The notes beneath the pieces are model-generated. The model saw only the letters and a program-made list of their open reading frames with translations, was not told where the DNA came from and searched no databases. Both the position numbers and the translations under genes were made by a program. Source: Jongsikchunia kroppenstedtii DSM 45133 (GTDB lineage: Bacteria > Actinomycetota > Actinomycetes > Mycobacteriales > Mycobacteriaceae). From it: a stretch of DNA of 64,000 bases. Location: NCBI RefSeq assembly GCF_000380485.1, contig NZ_AQYG01000049.1, positions 1 to 64,000 of the forward strand, given 5' to 3'. This document shows, one piece after another, positions 1 through 8,382 of the stretch (positions within the stretch are counted from its first letter, which is position 1; each line of letters opens with the position of its first letter).

Positions 1-205
1 GCCGTTTCCACACCGTCTGCCATGGCCCGAACACCTCCGACGGCAGGTCACGCCACGGAATCCCGGTCCGGTATCGATAGATGATCGCTTCGACAACCTG
101 CCGGTTGTTGCAGAACGGACGCCCTTGCCGCCCAACGTTTGACGGCAACAACGGCTCGATCCGCTCCCACTGCGCATCACTGAGCGACTCACACCTAGAA
201 CTCAT
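1..205 (-). CDS. IS5-family transposase, N-terminal part (partial)
   Basis: The minus strand from the ATG at 205 reads MSSRCESLSDAQWERIEPLL and continues through RQGRPFCNNR, RYRTGIPWRDLP and GPWQTVWKR to the window edge. This is the DUF4096-type N-terminal domain of IS4/IS5-group transposases. The pattern of LSDAQWERIEPLLP followed by YRYRTGIPWRDLP is very characteristic. About 68 codons are present; the DDE catalytic domain would lie outside the window. The first frame of such elements is often a separate orfA, with a frameshift to orfB, which cannot be judged here. Family assignment is firm; whether the copy is intact is unknown. Confidence 0.85.
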   Translation of the reverse strand, partial: MSSRCESLSDAQWERIEPLLPSNVGRQGRPFCNNRQVVEAIIYRYRTGIPWRDLPSEVFGPWQTVWKR

Positions 206-230
206 CCACCGATCATCAGCGACCGATCAC

Positions 231-253
231 CCAATCATTAGGAGACACGCCCT
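231..253. repeat. Probable terminal inverted repeat of the IS5-type element
   Basis: On the minus strand these bases start AGGGCGTGTCTCCTAATG. They lie between the transposase start and the neighbouring chromosomal stop codon, where an outer inverted repeat is expected. The matching repeat is outside the window, so the exact boundary is inferred. Confidence 0.45.
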
Positions 254-256
254 AGA

Positions 257-1774
257 TCAGTCCGGCGCGACGATGAAGGCCGTCAGGCCGACGATCTTCT
301 CGTCCTCGTCTTCGCCGACGGTATCGATGATTCCGCGGCGGCCGATCGGTTCGAGATCCGTGCGCGCCAGCTCCGCCATCGACGCCGCGTCCGTGACGAC
401 CGCCGGGAATCGCTCGCCGGCTTCGGTCCGCCCGATCACCCAGCCCCGCTTCGGCGTGCCGTCCCGGTTGAACTCGACGGTGTAGGTCTCGATCGTGCCG
501 GTGCCCGCGGTCGGCTCGACCACCGGCGGATGCTCGGTGGCGAACGCGCCATCGACGTCGCCGCCGCGGAAGGGATGTGCCGGGCGCGCCGAATCCAGCA
601 CCACCGCATGGTGTTTCGTCAGCATGCCGCCGTTGGCATACACGAGGCCGACGCCAGGTTCGACGCGCAGCCGGTCGGTGACCGCGGCCAGCGCGTGCAT
701 CGAATAGTTGTTGCCGGGACCGCCGAAGGCCGATAGACCGCCGGTCGCCGTCAGGTCCGCACCCAACGGGCGGTCCAGATAGGCCGCCGCCAGCTTCGGC
801 ACGATCGGGAAGCAGCTGTACAGGTCGAGGACATCGACATCCGCGGCCGCGAGCCCGGCCCGCTGCAGCGATTCGTCCAGCACCGCAGCCATCGCCGGAT
901 CCGAATGGAAGTCGACCCGCGAGAGCAGATCGTCGGAGTCGGCGGCACCGGCGCCGGATCGCACATAGACCCAACGGCTTTCGTCGATGCCGGCCTCGCG
1001 CGCCGCGGCGACGCTGGTGACGATGACGGCGGCGGCCTGATTGACCGCGATCTGCGCGTTCATCCGCACCGGATAGGGCTGACACACCAGGCGATTGCGG
1101 TCGGTGACCGTGCCGATGTCGTCGGCGGTACGTACCTCGGGATCCCAGGCCGCCGGCTGCGTCGCCGCGACGGTGGTGAAGTCGGCGAAGAGCTGCGCCG
1201 CAGACCGGTACGCCTCCTCGAAGGTCTGCCCGAGGTGAGCGCGCAAGCCGTTCTCGTACAACGGATATGCGCGCACCGGCGGCGCGAGCTGATAGCGCAG
1301 CATGATCTCCGACGCGATGTCCGCAACGTTGACATTCGGGAAGCCGCCGGGCGTCCAGTCCGGCACCTTGCCCGCCGCGAGGAAGGCCCGCATCGATGCG
1401 ACCGCCTCGACGCCACCCAGTACTGCGATCCGGCTGTCGCCGGCCACGATCGCCGCGGCCGCATCGTCCAGCAGCTTGGCCGGCTGGTTGCCGCCGATCG
1501 GGCTGTCGATCAACCTGGTTGCGCCGCCGCCGATCTCGGTCTTGACCAGGGCTGCCAGTCCGTCGTAGCTCCAGCCGAGGACATTGACGATCCCGATCGT
1601 GTCGGCCTGGGCGGCCAGCGTCGCCGCGCCGCTGTCGGCGGCCGCGCGGCCGATGACGTCGGTCAGCAGATCGAGTGGCGAGCGAGCGGCGTCGAGCGAG
1701 CGTTCGCGGTTGTCACGCAGCTGTCCGACACCGACGATGACCGGGACGCGGTCATCGGTGAGCGGGCCGCTCAC
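257..1774 (-). CDS. Thiolase-like protein (TLP1 type, acetyl-CoA acetyltransferase family)
   Basis: 505 residues from a GTG start whose codon overlaps the chdC stop (GTGA). Opens [15 protein letters not shown], typical of the SCP2-thiolase-like subgroup. A thiolase fold follows with DLYSCFP near residue 320, the glycine-rich [19 protein letters not shown], and [12 protein letters not shown] near residue 390. The last ~90 residues ([20 protein letters not shown]) match the extra C-terminal domain of mycobacterial thiolase-like protein type 1. Those proteins often lack the full catalytic set of true thiolases, so a CoA-ester binding or degradative role is inferred rather than shown. It is the last gene of the haem operon, translationally coupled to chdC, with an IS element right after its stop. 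The in-frame extension upstream runs through chdC and is not real. Confidence 0.85.
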   Translation of the reverse strand: MSGPLTDDRVPVIVGVGQLRDNRERSLDAARSPLDLLTDVIGRAAADSGAATLAAQADTIGIVNVLGWSYDGLAALVKTEIGGGATRLIDSPIGGNQPAKLLDDAAAAIVAGDSRIAVLGGVEAVASMRAFLAAGKVPDWTPGGFPNVNVADIASEIMLRYQLAPPVRAYPLYENGLRAHLGQTFEEAYRSAAQLFADFTTVAATQPAAWDPEVRTADDIGTVTDRNRLVCQPYPVRMNAQIAVNQAAAVIVTSVAAAREAGIDESRWVYVRSGAGAADSDDLLSRVDFHSDPAMAAVLDESLQRAGLAAADVDVLDLYSCFPIVPKLAAAYLDRPLGADLTATGGLSAFGGPGNNYSMHALAAVTDRLRVEPGVGLVYANGGMLTKHHAVVLDSARPAHPFRGGDVDGAFATEHPPVVEPTAGTGTIETYTVEFNRDGTPKRGWVIGRTEAGERFPAVVTDAASMAELARTDLEPIGRRGIIDTVGEDEDEKIVGLTAFIVAPD

Positions 1775-2469
1775 GGCAGCCGCGACAGCAGCGCGTCGAC
1801 CTCGACGCGGGGGCCGGTGAAGAACGGAACCTCTTCGCGCACATGCAGCCTCGCCTCGGTCGCCCGCAGTTCCCGCATCAGGTCGACGATGCGATGCAGC
1901 TCCGGCGCCTCGAACGCGAGGATCCACTCGTAGTCGCCGAGCGCGAAGGCCGGCACCGTGTTGGCCCGCACATCCTTGTAGTCGCGCGCCTTCATGCCGT
2001 GGTCGGCGAGCATCTTGCGCCGCTCTTCGTCGGGCAGCAGGTACCACTCGTACGACCGGATGAACGGGTAGACGCAGACGTAGTTGCCCGGATCCTCGCC
2101 GGCCAGGAACGCCGGAATGTGGCTCTTGTTGAATTCGGCGGGCCGATGCAGCGCGGCATTGCTCCACACCGGGTTCGACACCCGGCCGAGGGCGGTCTCG
2201 CGACGGAACGCGTTATAGGCCGCCTGGATCTGCTCGATCTGCTCGGCATGCCACCAGATCATGAAGTCCGCGTCGGCGCGGACACCGGACACGTCGTAGA
2301 TGCCTCGGACGACCACGACACCGTCATCCTCGAGGCTTTTGAAGAACGCCTCGGTCTCGGCGATCGCCGACGATCGATCGTCGCCCAGCTCGCCTGGCCG
2401 TACCGCGAACACCGAAAACATCAGGTAGCGGAGGGTGGAGTTGAGCTTGGCGTAATCAAGACGGGTCAT
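1771..2469 (-). CDS. chdC: Coproheme decarboxylase ChdC (HemQ), chlorite-dismutase family
   Basis: 232 residues. Catalyses the last step of the coproporphyrin-dependent haem route, turning coproheme into haem b by two peroxide-dependent decarboxylations. Actinobacterial hallmarks are visible: distal histidine in FNKSHIPAF (His117), the radical tyrosine in [12 protein letters not shown] (Tyr134) and the axial histidine in [11 protein letters not shown] (His157). These are one residue off the numbering I recall for the Corynebacterium diphtheriae enzyme (118/135/158). Length is normal for the family. It lies 33 bp after the Ddn-like gene and overlaps the thiolase start by 4 bases. Operon partners hemE and cgoX support the assignment. 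Confidence 0.96.
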   Translation of the reverse strand: MTRLDYAKLNSTLRYLMFSVFAVRPGELGDDRSSAIAETEAFFKSLEDDGVVVVRGIYDVSGVRADADFMIWWHAEQIEQIQAAYNAFRRETALGRVSNPVWSNAALHRPAEFNKSHIPAFLAGEDPGNYVCVYPFIRSYEWYLLPDEERRKMLADHGMKARDYKDVRANTVPAFALGDYEWILAFEAPELHRIVDLMRELRATEARLHVREEVPFFTGPRVEVDALLSRLP

Positions 2470-2502
2470 GAACCCATCGTGCCAGGCGGCCCGATCAGCG
2501 AA

Positions 2503-2943
2503 TTAGCGCGGTGTCAAGATGACCACCGGAATGTCCCGGTCGGTCCGTTTCTGGTACCCCTCGTAGCCGGGATTGACCTTGGTGATCTGCGGCCACAGCG
2601 CAGCCTTCTCCGCGGCCGTCGCGGTCCGCGCGGTCATCGGGGTGGTCACGTCGTCGACCGTGACCTCCACCTCGGGCGTCACAACCAGGTTCTTGTACCA
2701 GTCTGGATGGTCGGAATGACCGCCCTTGGAAGCCACGACCACCACCTGGTCCGGGCCGTATACGGGCGCGGTCAGCATGGTGCCGCGCCGCTGGCCGGAC
2801 TTGCGGCCGGTCGTGTACAGCTCCAGCGTCTGCATCCCCAGCAGCCGCCGCGGAAAACGCCCGCCGGTCACCGCCAGCAGCGCGCGGTGTCCGTTCTCCA
2901 ACATCCATGCGCCCGCTGATGCGGTTCGATCAGCCATCGACAT
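2503..2943 (-). CDS. Ddn-family F420-dependent nitroreductase/quinone reductase (FDOR-A)
   Basis: 146 residues with the family markers ELYTTGRKSGQRR (start of the split beta-barrel), VASKGGHSDHPDWYKNL and PGYEGYQKRTDRDIPVVIL. This is the PF04075 flavin/deazaflavin fold, whose best known member is M. tuberculosis Ddn, the F420H2-dependent enzyme that activates nitroimidazoles and reduces menaquinone. It is 63 bp after cgoX and 33 bp before chdC on the same strand, so it is probably co-transcribed with haem genes. The substrate is unknown. A role in quinone or porphyrin redox is inference from position only. A nearby ATG two codons in is an alternative start. Confidence 0.88.
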   Translation of the reverse strand: MSMADRTASAGAWMLENGHRALLAVTGGRFPRRLLGMQTLELYTTGRKSGQRRGTMLTAPVYGPDQVVVVASKGGHSDHPDWYKNLVVTPEVEVTVDDVTTPMTARTATAAEKAALWPQITKVNPGYEGYQKRTDRDIPVVILTPR

Positions 2944-3006
2944 CCGTGCTGCTCCTTACGGTTCCGACAATCGCCATCCGGGTGGGCGGCGGCGTATTCG
3001 ATTCAC

Positions 3007-4359
3007 TCAATTCAACTGCGCCACGAGCGACCGCACAACCGCGTCGGCGCGGGCCACACAGGCGGGGACCCCGACCCCGGCATACGCGGCGCCCGCCAGA
3101 CCCAGACCGCGCGGCGCAGCCGCGTCGATCGCGGCGATCAGGTCGGCATGGCCGGGTGCGTACAACGGGATCCCCGACGACCACCGTTGCACCGCCGCAT
3201 CGCTGATCGTGGGCGCCGCCAGGCCGACCAGCCCGCAGACGCGCGCCAGGTCGTCGCCCGCCTGCTCGACCAGTTCCGCCTCCGACACATCCACCAACGA
3301 CTGCGGGTACCGGCCGAAGGAGCAGCGCACCAGCTGCGGACCGCCCGCAAGATGCGGCCACTTGTTGGTGGTGAAGGTGAATGCCTTGGCGCGCAGGGAT
3401 TCCCCTGACGCCACCAGCACGCCGGAATTGTCCGGGAGTGGGGCCGCCGGGTCGATGGCCAGCACGACCAGCACCGACTGGGCGACCGGAATTCGCGCAT
3501 GCAATCGGCCCAGTTCGCCGTCCAGCAACCCCGCGGCAACCGGCGGCGAGACGGCGGCGATCACCGCGTCGTAGTCGCGGACGGCGTCGGCATGCACCGA
3601 CCAGCCGCGCGCGGCCGGCCGAATGGCGGTCACCCGGTCAGTCCGATGTGCCGGCCGCGCCGCGGCGAGCAGCGCGTCGACGAGGACCCGATAGCCGCCG
3701 TCGCGAAGCGATCCGAACACCGGCCCGGGCGTGGGCGCCGCCAGCAATCCGCTGACGGCCGCGGTCAGACTCGGCGCACCGGCGTCGAGCCGAGCGGCCA
3801 GCTGCGGCAGCGCCGCCCGAACGCTGGTGTGATCGGCACCGGCCGAGTAGACCCCGGACAGCATCGGGTCGACGGATCGGTCGACGACCTTGTCTCCCAG
3901 ACGATCCCGCACCAACGCGCCGATCGACCGGTCCTCCCCCGGCGTCCAGTCCAGCGGCCGGTCTGCCTCGCCGCGTATCCGTTCGACATCGGCGCCGGCG
4001 ATGACCTCCCGGACCGCATCGACCGAGGCCGGAATGCCCATCAGCGTCGGCCGCGGCAAGGCTCGCAGATCGCCGTCGGCCAGCAGAGCTGGCTGCCGCC
4101 GGGCCGGATGCACGATGCGCCCGGCGATACCCAATTCCGTTGCCAGGTCGACGATCTCGGGTCGGCGGACCAGAAAGGCCTCGGCGCCGACATCGACCGT
4201 GACGCCCCCGACGGTCGCCTGGCGGAGCGTACCGCCGGGCTCTGCTGGTTCGTAGAGATCGATGGCCGCGCCGTCACCCAGCAGCCGCCGCAATCGATGC
4301 GCGGCGGCCAGCCCCGAGATACCGCCGCCCACGACGGCGATGCGCGGCCCGGAAGTCAC
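3007..4359 (-). CDS. cgoX: Coproporphyrinogen III oxidase (HemY/CgoX type, FAD-dependent)
   Basis: 450 residues. Oxidises coproporphyrinogen III to coproporphyrin III in the Gram-positive haem branch; older names are hemY and hemG. The N-terminus has the FAD Rossmann motif [17 protein letters not shown], followed by [12 protein letters not shown]. The C-terminus ends in the second FAD-contacting motif [18 protein letters not shown]. The GTG start overlaps the hemE stop (GTGA), indicating translational coupling. Presence of ChdC three genes on shows that the coproporphyrin branch, not the protoporphyrin one, operates here. No odd features. Confidence 0.95.
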   Translation of the reverse strand: MTSGPRIAVVGGGISGLAAAHRLRRLLGDGAAIDLYEPAEPGGTLRQATVGGVTVDVGAEAFLVRRPEIVDLATELGIAGRIVHPARRQPALLADGDLRALPRPTLMGIPASVDAVREVIAGADVERIRGEADRPLDWTPGEDRSIGALVRDRLGDKVVDRSVDPMLSGVYSAGADHTSVRAALPQLAARLDAGAPSLTAAVSGLLAAPTPGPVFGSLRDGGYRVLVDALLAAARPAHRTDRVTAIRPAARGWSVHADAVRDYDAVIAAVSPPVAAGLLDGELGRLHARIPVAQSVLVVLAIDPAAPLPDNSGVLVASGESLRAKAFTFTTNKWPHLAGGPQLVRCSFGRYPQSLVDVSEAELVEQAGDDLARVCGLVGLAAPTISDAAVQRWSSGIPLYAPGHADLIAAIDAAAPRGLGLAGAAYAGVGVPACVARADAVVRSLVAQLN

Positions 4360-5402
4360 AACTGGTGGACCAGGCCGACGATGCGGGTCAGCACATCCGG
4401 GTCGGTGGCCGGCAGCACGCCGTGGCCGAGGTTGAAGATGTGTCCGGTCGCGCCCGCCGCGACCGCGCGATCGGCCTCGTCGACGATGCGCCGCACCTGT
4501 TCCTCGATCACCGGCCAGGGCGCGGACAGGATCGACGGATCGAGATTGCCCTGCAACGCCTTCCCGGCGCCGACCCGACGCTGCGCCACGTCCAGCGGAA
4601 TACGCCAGTCGACGCCGACGACATCGGCCCCGACCTCACCCATGGCACCGAGCAGCTCGCCGGTTCCGACACCGAAATGGATGCGTGGCACCGCCTTCGC
4701 CTCGCGCACCTCGGTGAGCACCCGGGCGCTGTGGGGTGCGACGAACTCGCGGTAATCGGCGAGCGACAACGCTCCCGCCCACGAGTCGAACAGCTGGACC
4801 GCGTGCACACCGGCCTCGACCTGAACCTTGAGGAAGGCGATGGTGATATCGGCAAGCGTGCCGACCAGCTGATGCCAGGTCTGCGGATCGGCATGCATCA
4901 GCGCCTTGGTGCGTTCGTAGTTGCGGCTCGGGCCACCCTCGACCAGATACGACGCCAGCGTGAACGGCGCCCCGGCGAAGCCGATCAGTGCCTTGTCGCC
5001 GAGCTGCTCGCGGATCTGCCCGATCGCGTTCGCGATCGCCCCGACGGCGTCGGGCTGCAGCCGCGGCAGCGCCGCGACCTGCTCTTTGGTGCGGATCGGG
5101 TCGGCGATCACCGGGCCGGTGCCGGCGACGATGTCCAGATCGATCCCGGCCGCCTTCAGCGGGACCACGATGTCGGAGAAGAGGATCGCGGCGTCCACGT
5201 CGTGGCGGCGTACCGGCTGCATGGTGATCTCGCAGACCAGCTCCGCGTCGAAGCACGCCTCCAGCATTCCGCGGTCGGCCCGGATCTCGCGATACTCGGG
5301 CAGCGAGCGCCCCGCCTGCCGCATGAACCAGACCGGTCGACGGTCCGGGCGCCCTCCCGTCGCGGCTGCAACCAGGGCCGGAACCGTGCTCTCTGTGCTC
5401 AT
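4356..5402 (-). CDS. hemE: Uroporphyrinogen decarboxylase
   Basis: 348 residues from the ATG at 5402 ([17 protein letters not shown]). The longer reading frame to 5447 adds an arginine-rich stretch unlike the family. HemE removes four carboxylates from uroporphyrinogen III to give coproporphyrinogen III. Signature 1 is [19 protein letters not shown], carrying the substrate-binding arginines, and signature 2 is [28 protein letters not shown] lies near the C-terminus. First gene of the minus-strand haem operon, with its promoter presumably in the 70-bp gap shared with the divergent DUF3000 gene. Confidence 0.97.
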   Translation of the reverse strand: MSTESTVPALVAAATGGRPDRRPVWFMRQAGRSLPEYREIRADRGMLEACFDAELVCEITMQPVRRHDVDAAILFSDIVVPLKAAGIDLDIVAGTGPVIADPIRTKEQVAALPRLQPDAVGAIANAIGQIREQLGDKALIGFAGAPFTLASYLVEGGPSRNYERTKALMHADPQTWHQLVGTLADITIAFLKVQVEAGVHAVQLFDSWAGALSLADYREFVAPHSARVLTEVREAKAVPRIHFGVGTGELLGAMGEVGADVVGVDWRIPLDVAQRRVGAGKALQGNLDPSILSAPWPVIEEQVRRIVDEADRAVAAGATGHIFNLGHGVLPATDPDVLTRIVGLVHQL

Positions 5403-5472
5403 CAGGAACAGGTTAGTCGCTGTGACGGCGCGCCTCCGCCGCCGCATCCGCGCCGCGTTCTACCGTCGCCGA

Positions 5473-6063
5473 GTGACTACATCCGGAGCATCGACCGAGC
5501 CCGCGGCCTTCCGCGCAGCCGTCGAATCGATGCACCAGGCGACGGTCCGGCCGGAGATCGAGATCGGCACGATCCGCCCACCGCAGCGCCTGGCGCCGTT
5601 CAGCCATGCGATCGGCGCCGAGGTGCGTCAACCGGAGCCCGACGAGATACCCACCGACTCCGAGGGCACCGCGTTCGGCCGGCTGATCCTGCTGCACGAT
5701 CCCAGCGGCCAGGAGGCCTGGGACGGCACCATGCGGCTGGTCGCCTACATCCAGGCCGAACTCGAGGCCGCGCTGGCCACCGATCCGATGCTGCCCGAGG
5801 TGGCATGGAGCTGGCTCACCGACGCATTGGAGTCCGGTCTCGCCGTCACCGCGCTGGGCGGCACCGTCACCTCGACCACGTCCGTCCGATACGGAGACAT
5901 CGCCGGCCCGCCGCGCGCGCATCAGTTGGAGATGCGCGCGTCGTGGACCGCCCAGGACATCGACCTCGCCCCGCATGTCGAGGCGTTCGCGTCGGTGCTC
6001 GCGTCGGCTGCCGGCCTGCCGCCGGCCGGCGTCACCCGCCTGGGCTCGATCGGCAGCGCATAG
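5473..6063 (+). CDS. DUF3000 family protein
   Basis: 196 residues from a GTG at 5473. This start begins VTTSGASTEPAAFRAAVESM and clears the divergent hemE start by 70 bp; the longer frame runs antisense through hemE. The family is actinobacterial and of unknown function, found beside hemE and an RNase D homologue in mycobacteria (Rv2680 by position). The sequence is soluble with no signal peptide. It contains EAWDGTMRLVAYIQAELE and AWSWLTDALES, and ends with a helical segment. It lies 12 bp before the RNase D gene and is likely in one transcript with it. Confidence 0.85.
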   Translation: MTTSGASTEPAAFRAAVESMHQATVRPEIEIGTIRPPQRLAPFSHAIGAEVRQPEPDEIPTDSEGTAFGRLILLHDPSGQEAWDGTMRLVAYIQAELEAALATDPMLPEVAWSWLTDALESGLAVTALGGTVTSTTSVRYGDIAGPPRAHQLEMRASWTAQDIDLAPHVEAFASVLASAAGLPPAGVTRLGSIGSA

Positions 6064-6075
6064 TCGCGAGTTCCC

Positions 6076-7320
6076 GTGACCGACCACCCGGACAACGACC
6101 CACCGACGCCTGACGCCGACGAGCCCCCTCCCGTCACCCCGCTCACCACGCCCGCCGACGGCGTTCCCCCCGTGCTCGTCTCCGGTGCCGAGTTCGATGC
6201 GGCCGCGGCCGCATTGACCGCCGGAACCGGACCGATCGCCCTCGACACCGAGCGCGCATCCGGCTTCCGCTACTCCCAGCGCGCCTATCTGGTGCAACTG
6301 CGCCGTCGCGGGTCCGGCTCCTTCCTCATCGACCCGATCGACGAGCCGGACGGCCTGGCCGGCGTCGCGGCCGTTCTCGGCGATGCGGAATGGGTGCTGC
6401 ACGCCGCCGACCAGGACCTGCCGTCGTTGCGCGAGTTGGGATTCCACTGCTCCGCGCTGTACGACACCGAACTCGGCTGCCGCCTCCTCGGCCTGCCGCG
6501 GGTGAATCTCGCCGAGATGGTCGCGCATTTCCTCGGACTGGGCCTCGCAAAAGGTCACGGCGCCGCGGACTGGTCGCAGCGACCGCTGCCCGACGATTGG
6601 TTGAACTACGCCGCTCTCGACGTCGAGGTGCTGATCGAGCTGCGCGACGCCGTCGATGCCGCCTTGGTCGAAGCCGGCAAGGACGAGTGGGCGCGGCAGG
6701 AATTCGAATGGGTACGCACCCGACCCGAGCCGGCCGAGAAGCCCGATCGGTGGCGCCGCACCTCCGGGATCCACGGCGTCAAGGGTGCCCGCGCGCTGGC
6801 CATCGTGCGTGAACTATGGACTGCCCGTGATGAATTGGCTCGCAAGCGGGACGTCGCACCGGGTCGGGTGCTGCCGGACTCGGCGATCGTCGCCGCGGCG
6901 ACCGCGCCGCCGAAGTCGGTCGCCGAACTGACCGCGATGCCGATCTACAAGGGGCCCCGGCAGCGCCGTCAGGCCGGACGCTGGTTCACCGCGATCGACC
7001 ACGCCCAGCGGCTGCCGGAATCCGAACTGCCGCGCCGCAACCCGAAATCGACCGGACTGCCGCCGACGAACCGCTGGGACGACCGCAACCCGGAGGCCGC
7101 CAAGCGCTACAAGGCGATTCGGCCCGCGCTCCTCGAGCTGGCGGAAGCCAATTCGCTGCCGCTGGAGAACCTGCTGTCCCCCGATATCGTGCGTCAGCTG
7201 TGCTGGGACGGGTTCGATGCCAACACCGAGTCGGCAGTCGCGCAGCGCCTCGCCGCCACCGATGCCCGGCCGTGGCAGCAGGAGCTCGCGATCCCGGTGA
7301 TCGTCGCCGCGCTGCAATAG
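6076..7320 (+). CDS. HRDC-domain ribonuclease D-like 3'-5' exonuclease
   Basis: 414 residues, GTG start 12 bp after DUF3000. The DEDD exonuclease domain occupies about residues 45-210. Exo I is PIALDTERASGFRYS (D and E metal ligands). Exo II is HAADQDLPSLRELGF. Exo III is LNYAALDVEVLIELRD, with the tyrosine and aspartate of DEDDy enzymes. An HRDC domain follows around residues 235-320 (RKRDVAPGRVLPDS). The family trims 3' ends of structured RNA. The actinobacterial orthologue (Rv2681 by position) is usually called RNase D. The first 35 residues are acidic and proline-rich, probably disordered. Confidence 0.93.
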   Translation: MTDHPDNDPPTPDADEPPPVTPLTTPADGVPPVLVSGAEFDAAAAALTAGTGPIALDTERASGFRYSQRAYLVQLRRRGSGSFLIDPIDEPDGLAGVAAVLGDAEWVLHAADQDLPSLRELGFHCSALYDTELGCRLLGLPRVNLAEMVAHFLGLGLAKGHGAADWSQRPLPDDWLNYAALDVEVLIELRDAVDAALVEAGKDEWARQEFEWVRTRPEPAEKPDRWRRTSGIHGVKGARALAIVRELWTARDELARKRDVAPGRVLPDSAIVAAATAPPKSVAELTAMPIYKGPRQRRQAGRWFTAIDHAQRLPESELPRRNPKSTGLPPTNRWDDRNPEAAKRYKAIRPALLELAEANSLPLENLLSPDIVRQLCWDGFDANTESAVAQRLAATDARPWQQELAIPVIVAALQ

Positions 7321-7414
7321 CCTTCGGCGCCGGTCGGAGATGGCGCAGAAGGACTGTTCCAGTCAGCGGAATCGACCGCGTCGGAACGGATTGCGGCGGT
7401 CGTACCGTCGACCA

Positions 7415-8266
7415 ATGAAATTCGGAATGTCGCTGTTCACCTGCGATCGCGGAATCACCCCGGCGGACGCGGCGGTCGCCGCCGAGGAGCACGGATTCGA
7501 CACCTTCTACGTGCCGGAGCACACCCACATTCCGGTCGTGCGGGCCTCCAATCACCCGGGCACGGGCGATGAGATCCCGGACGATCGCTACTTTCGCACC
7601 CTCGATCCGTGGGTCGCGCTCGGCTCGGCCGCGTCGGCCACCAGCCGGATCGGCCTCGGCACCTCGGTCGCGCTACCGCTGGAACACGATCCGATCGCGC
7701 TCGCGAAGACGATCGCCACCGTCGACCATCTGTCCGGCGGCCGGGTGACCCTCGGCGTCGGATTCGGTTGGAACATGGAGGAACTCGCCGATCACGGGAT
7801 CCCGCCGAACAAGAAGCGGACAGCATTGCGTGACTACCTGGCCGCGATGCAGGCGCTGTGGACGGCCGAAGAGGCCGAGCACGATGGCCCGTTCGTGAAG
7901 TTCGGGCCCAGCTGGGCCTGGCCCAAGCCGGTGCAGCAGCCGCGGCCGCCGATCCTACTGGGCGCGGGCGGCACCGAGAAGAACTTCGAGTGGATCGTGC
8001 GCGCCGGCGACGGCTGGATCACCACGCCGATCGAGCAGGCCATCGACGAGAGCGTGCAACGGCTGGGCGAACTGTGGACGGAGGCCGGACGATCCGGCAA
8101 GCCGCGGGTCATCGTGCTGGCCGATCAGCCGGACCTGGAACAGCTTCGGCACTGGGACGCCGTCGGCGTCGACGAGGCCGTCTTCTCCTTCCCGGACGCG
8201 TCGGCCGACGAGTCACGGTTGTTCGTGAAGGATCTGGCCGAGAAGCTGGCGCCCTTGCGCCCCTGA
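7415..8266 (+). CDS. LLM-class (luciferase-like) F420-dependent oxidoreductase
   Basis: 283 residues. The ATG at 7415 (MKFGMSLFTCDRGI) fits the family N-terminus; the 25-residue extension upstream is arginine-rich and unlikely. TIM-barrel markers include FDTFYVPEHTHIP, LGTSVALPLEHDP, TIATVDHLSGGRVTLGVGFG and PPILLGAGG. The family uses F420 or FMN to reduce or oxidise small substrates. The VGFGWNMEE segment is common among mycobacterial F420 enzymes annotated as TIGR03619-type. The substrate cannot be inferred. Separated by 94 bp from the RNase D gene and followed by a long palindrome. Confidence 0.88.
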   Translation: MKFGMSLFTCDRGITPADAAVAAEEHGFDTFYVPEHTHIPVVRASNHPGTGDEIPDDRYFRTLDPWVALGSAASATSRIGLGTSVALPLEHDPIALAKTIATVDHLSGGRVTLGVGFGWNMEELADHGIPPNKKRTALRDYLAAMQALWTAEEAEHDGPFVKFGPSWAWPKPVQQPRPPILLGAGGTEKNFEWIVRAGDGWITTPIEQAIDESVQRLGELWTEAGRSGKPRVIVLADQPDLEQLRHWDAVGVDEAVFSFPDASADESRLFVKDLAEKLAPLRP

Positions 8267-8275
8267 TGCAGTGAA

Positions 8276-8317
8276 TCGGTCACGATGCGGTTGATCGATC
8301 AACTGCATCGTGACCGA
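8276..8317. promoter_or_regulatory. 42-bp near-perfect palindrome between LLM gene and DyP gene
   Basis: The two halves start TCGGTCACGATGC and meet at TTGATCGATCAA. Twenty of 21 base pairs match, and the remaining one is G opposite T, a wobble pair in RNA. It begins 10 bp after the LLM stop and ends 65 bp before the DyP start. No T-run follows. It could terminate LLM transcription or be an operator for the DyP-encapsulin operon. A hairpin with no unpaired loop bases fits an operator at least as well as a terminator. Confidence 0.6.
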
Positions 8318-8382
8318 AACCTCGCATCAGCAACCGCGATTTGAGCGGCAACAGCGGACGCCGACGCCTAGGCTGGTTCACG

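Larger units (their letters stand above)
1..255 (-). mobile_element. End of an IS5-family insertion sequence (truncated by window edge)
   Basis: The first 250 bases read on the minus strand as the 5' end of an IS5-type transposase gene. Beyond the gene lies a short non-coding tail that ends in GGCGTGTCTCC-like DNA, the sort of terminal sequence found at ends of actinobacterial IS5-group elements (inference from general form). The outer end probably falls at about 252-255, where CTAG occurs just outside. The other end lies beyond the window, so the target duplication cannot be checked. The adjacent chromosomal gene stops at 257, so the element sits immediately after that stop codon. Confidence 0.75.

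Noticed and set aside
252-1085. Long arginine-rich minus-strand open frame inside the thiolase gene
   Set aside because: It is a shadow of the thiolase frame at high GC, with no start context or family signal.
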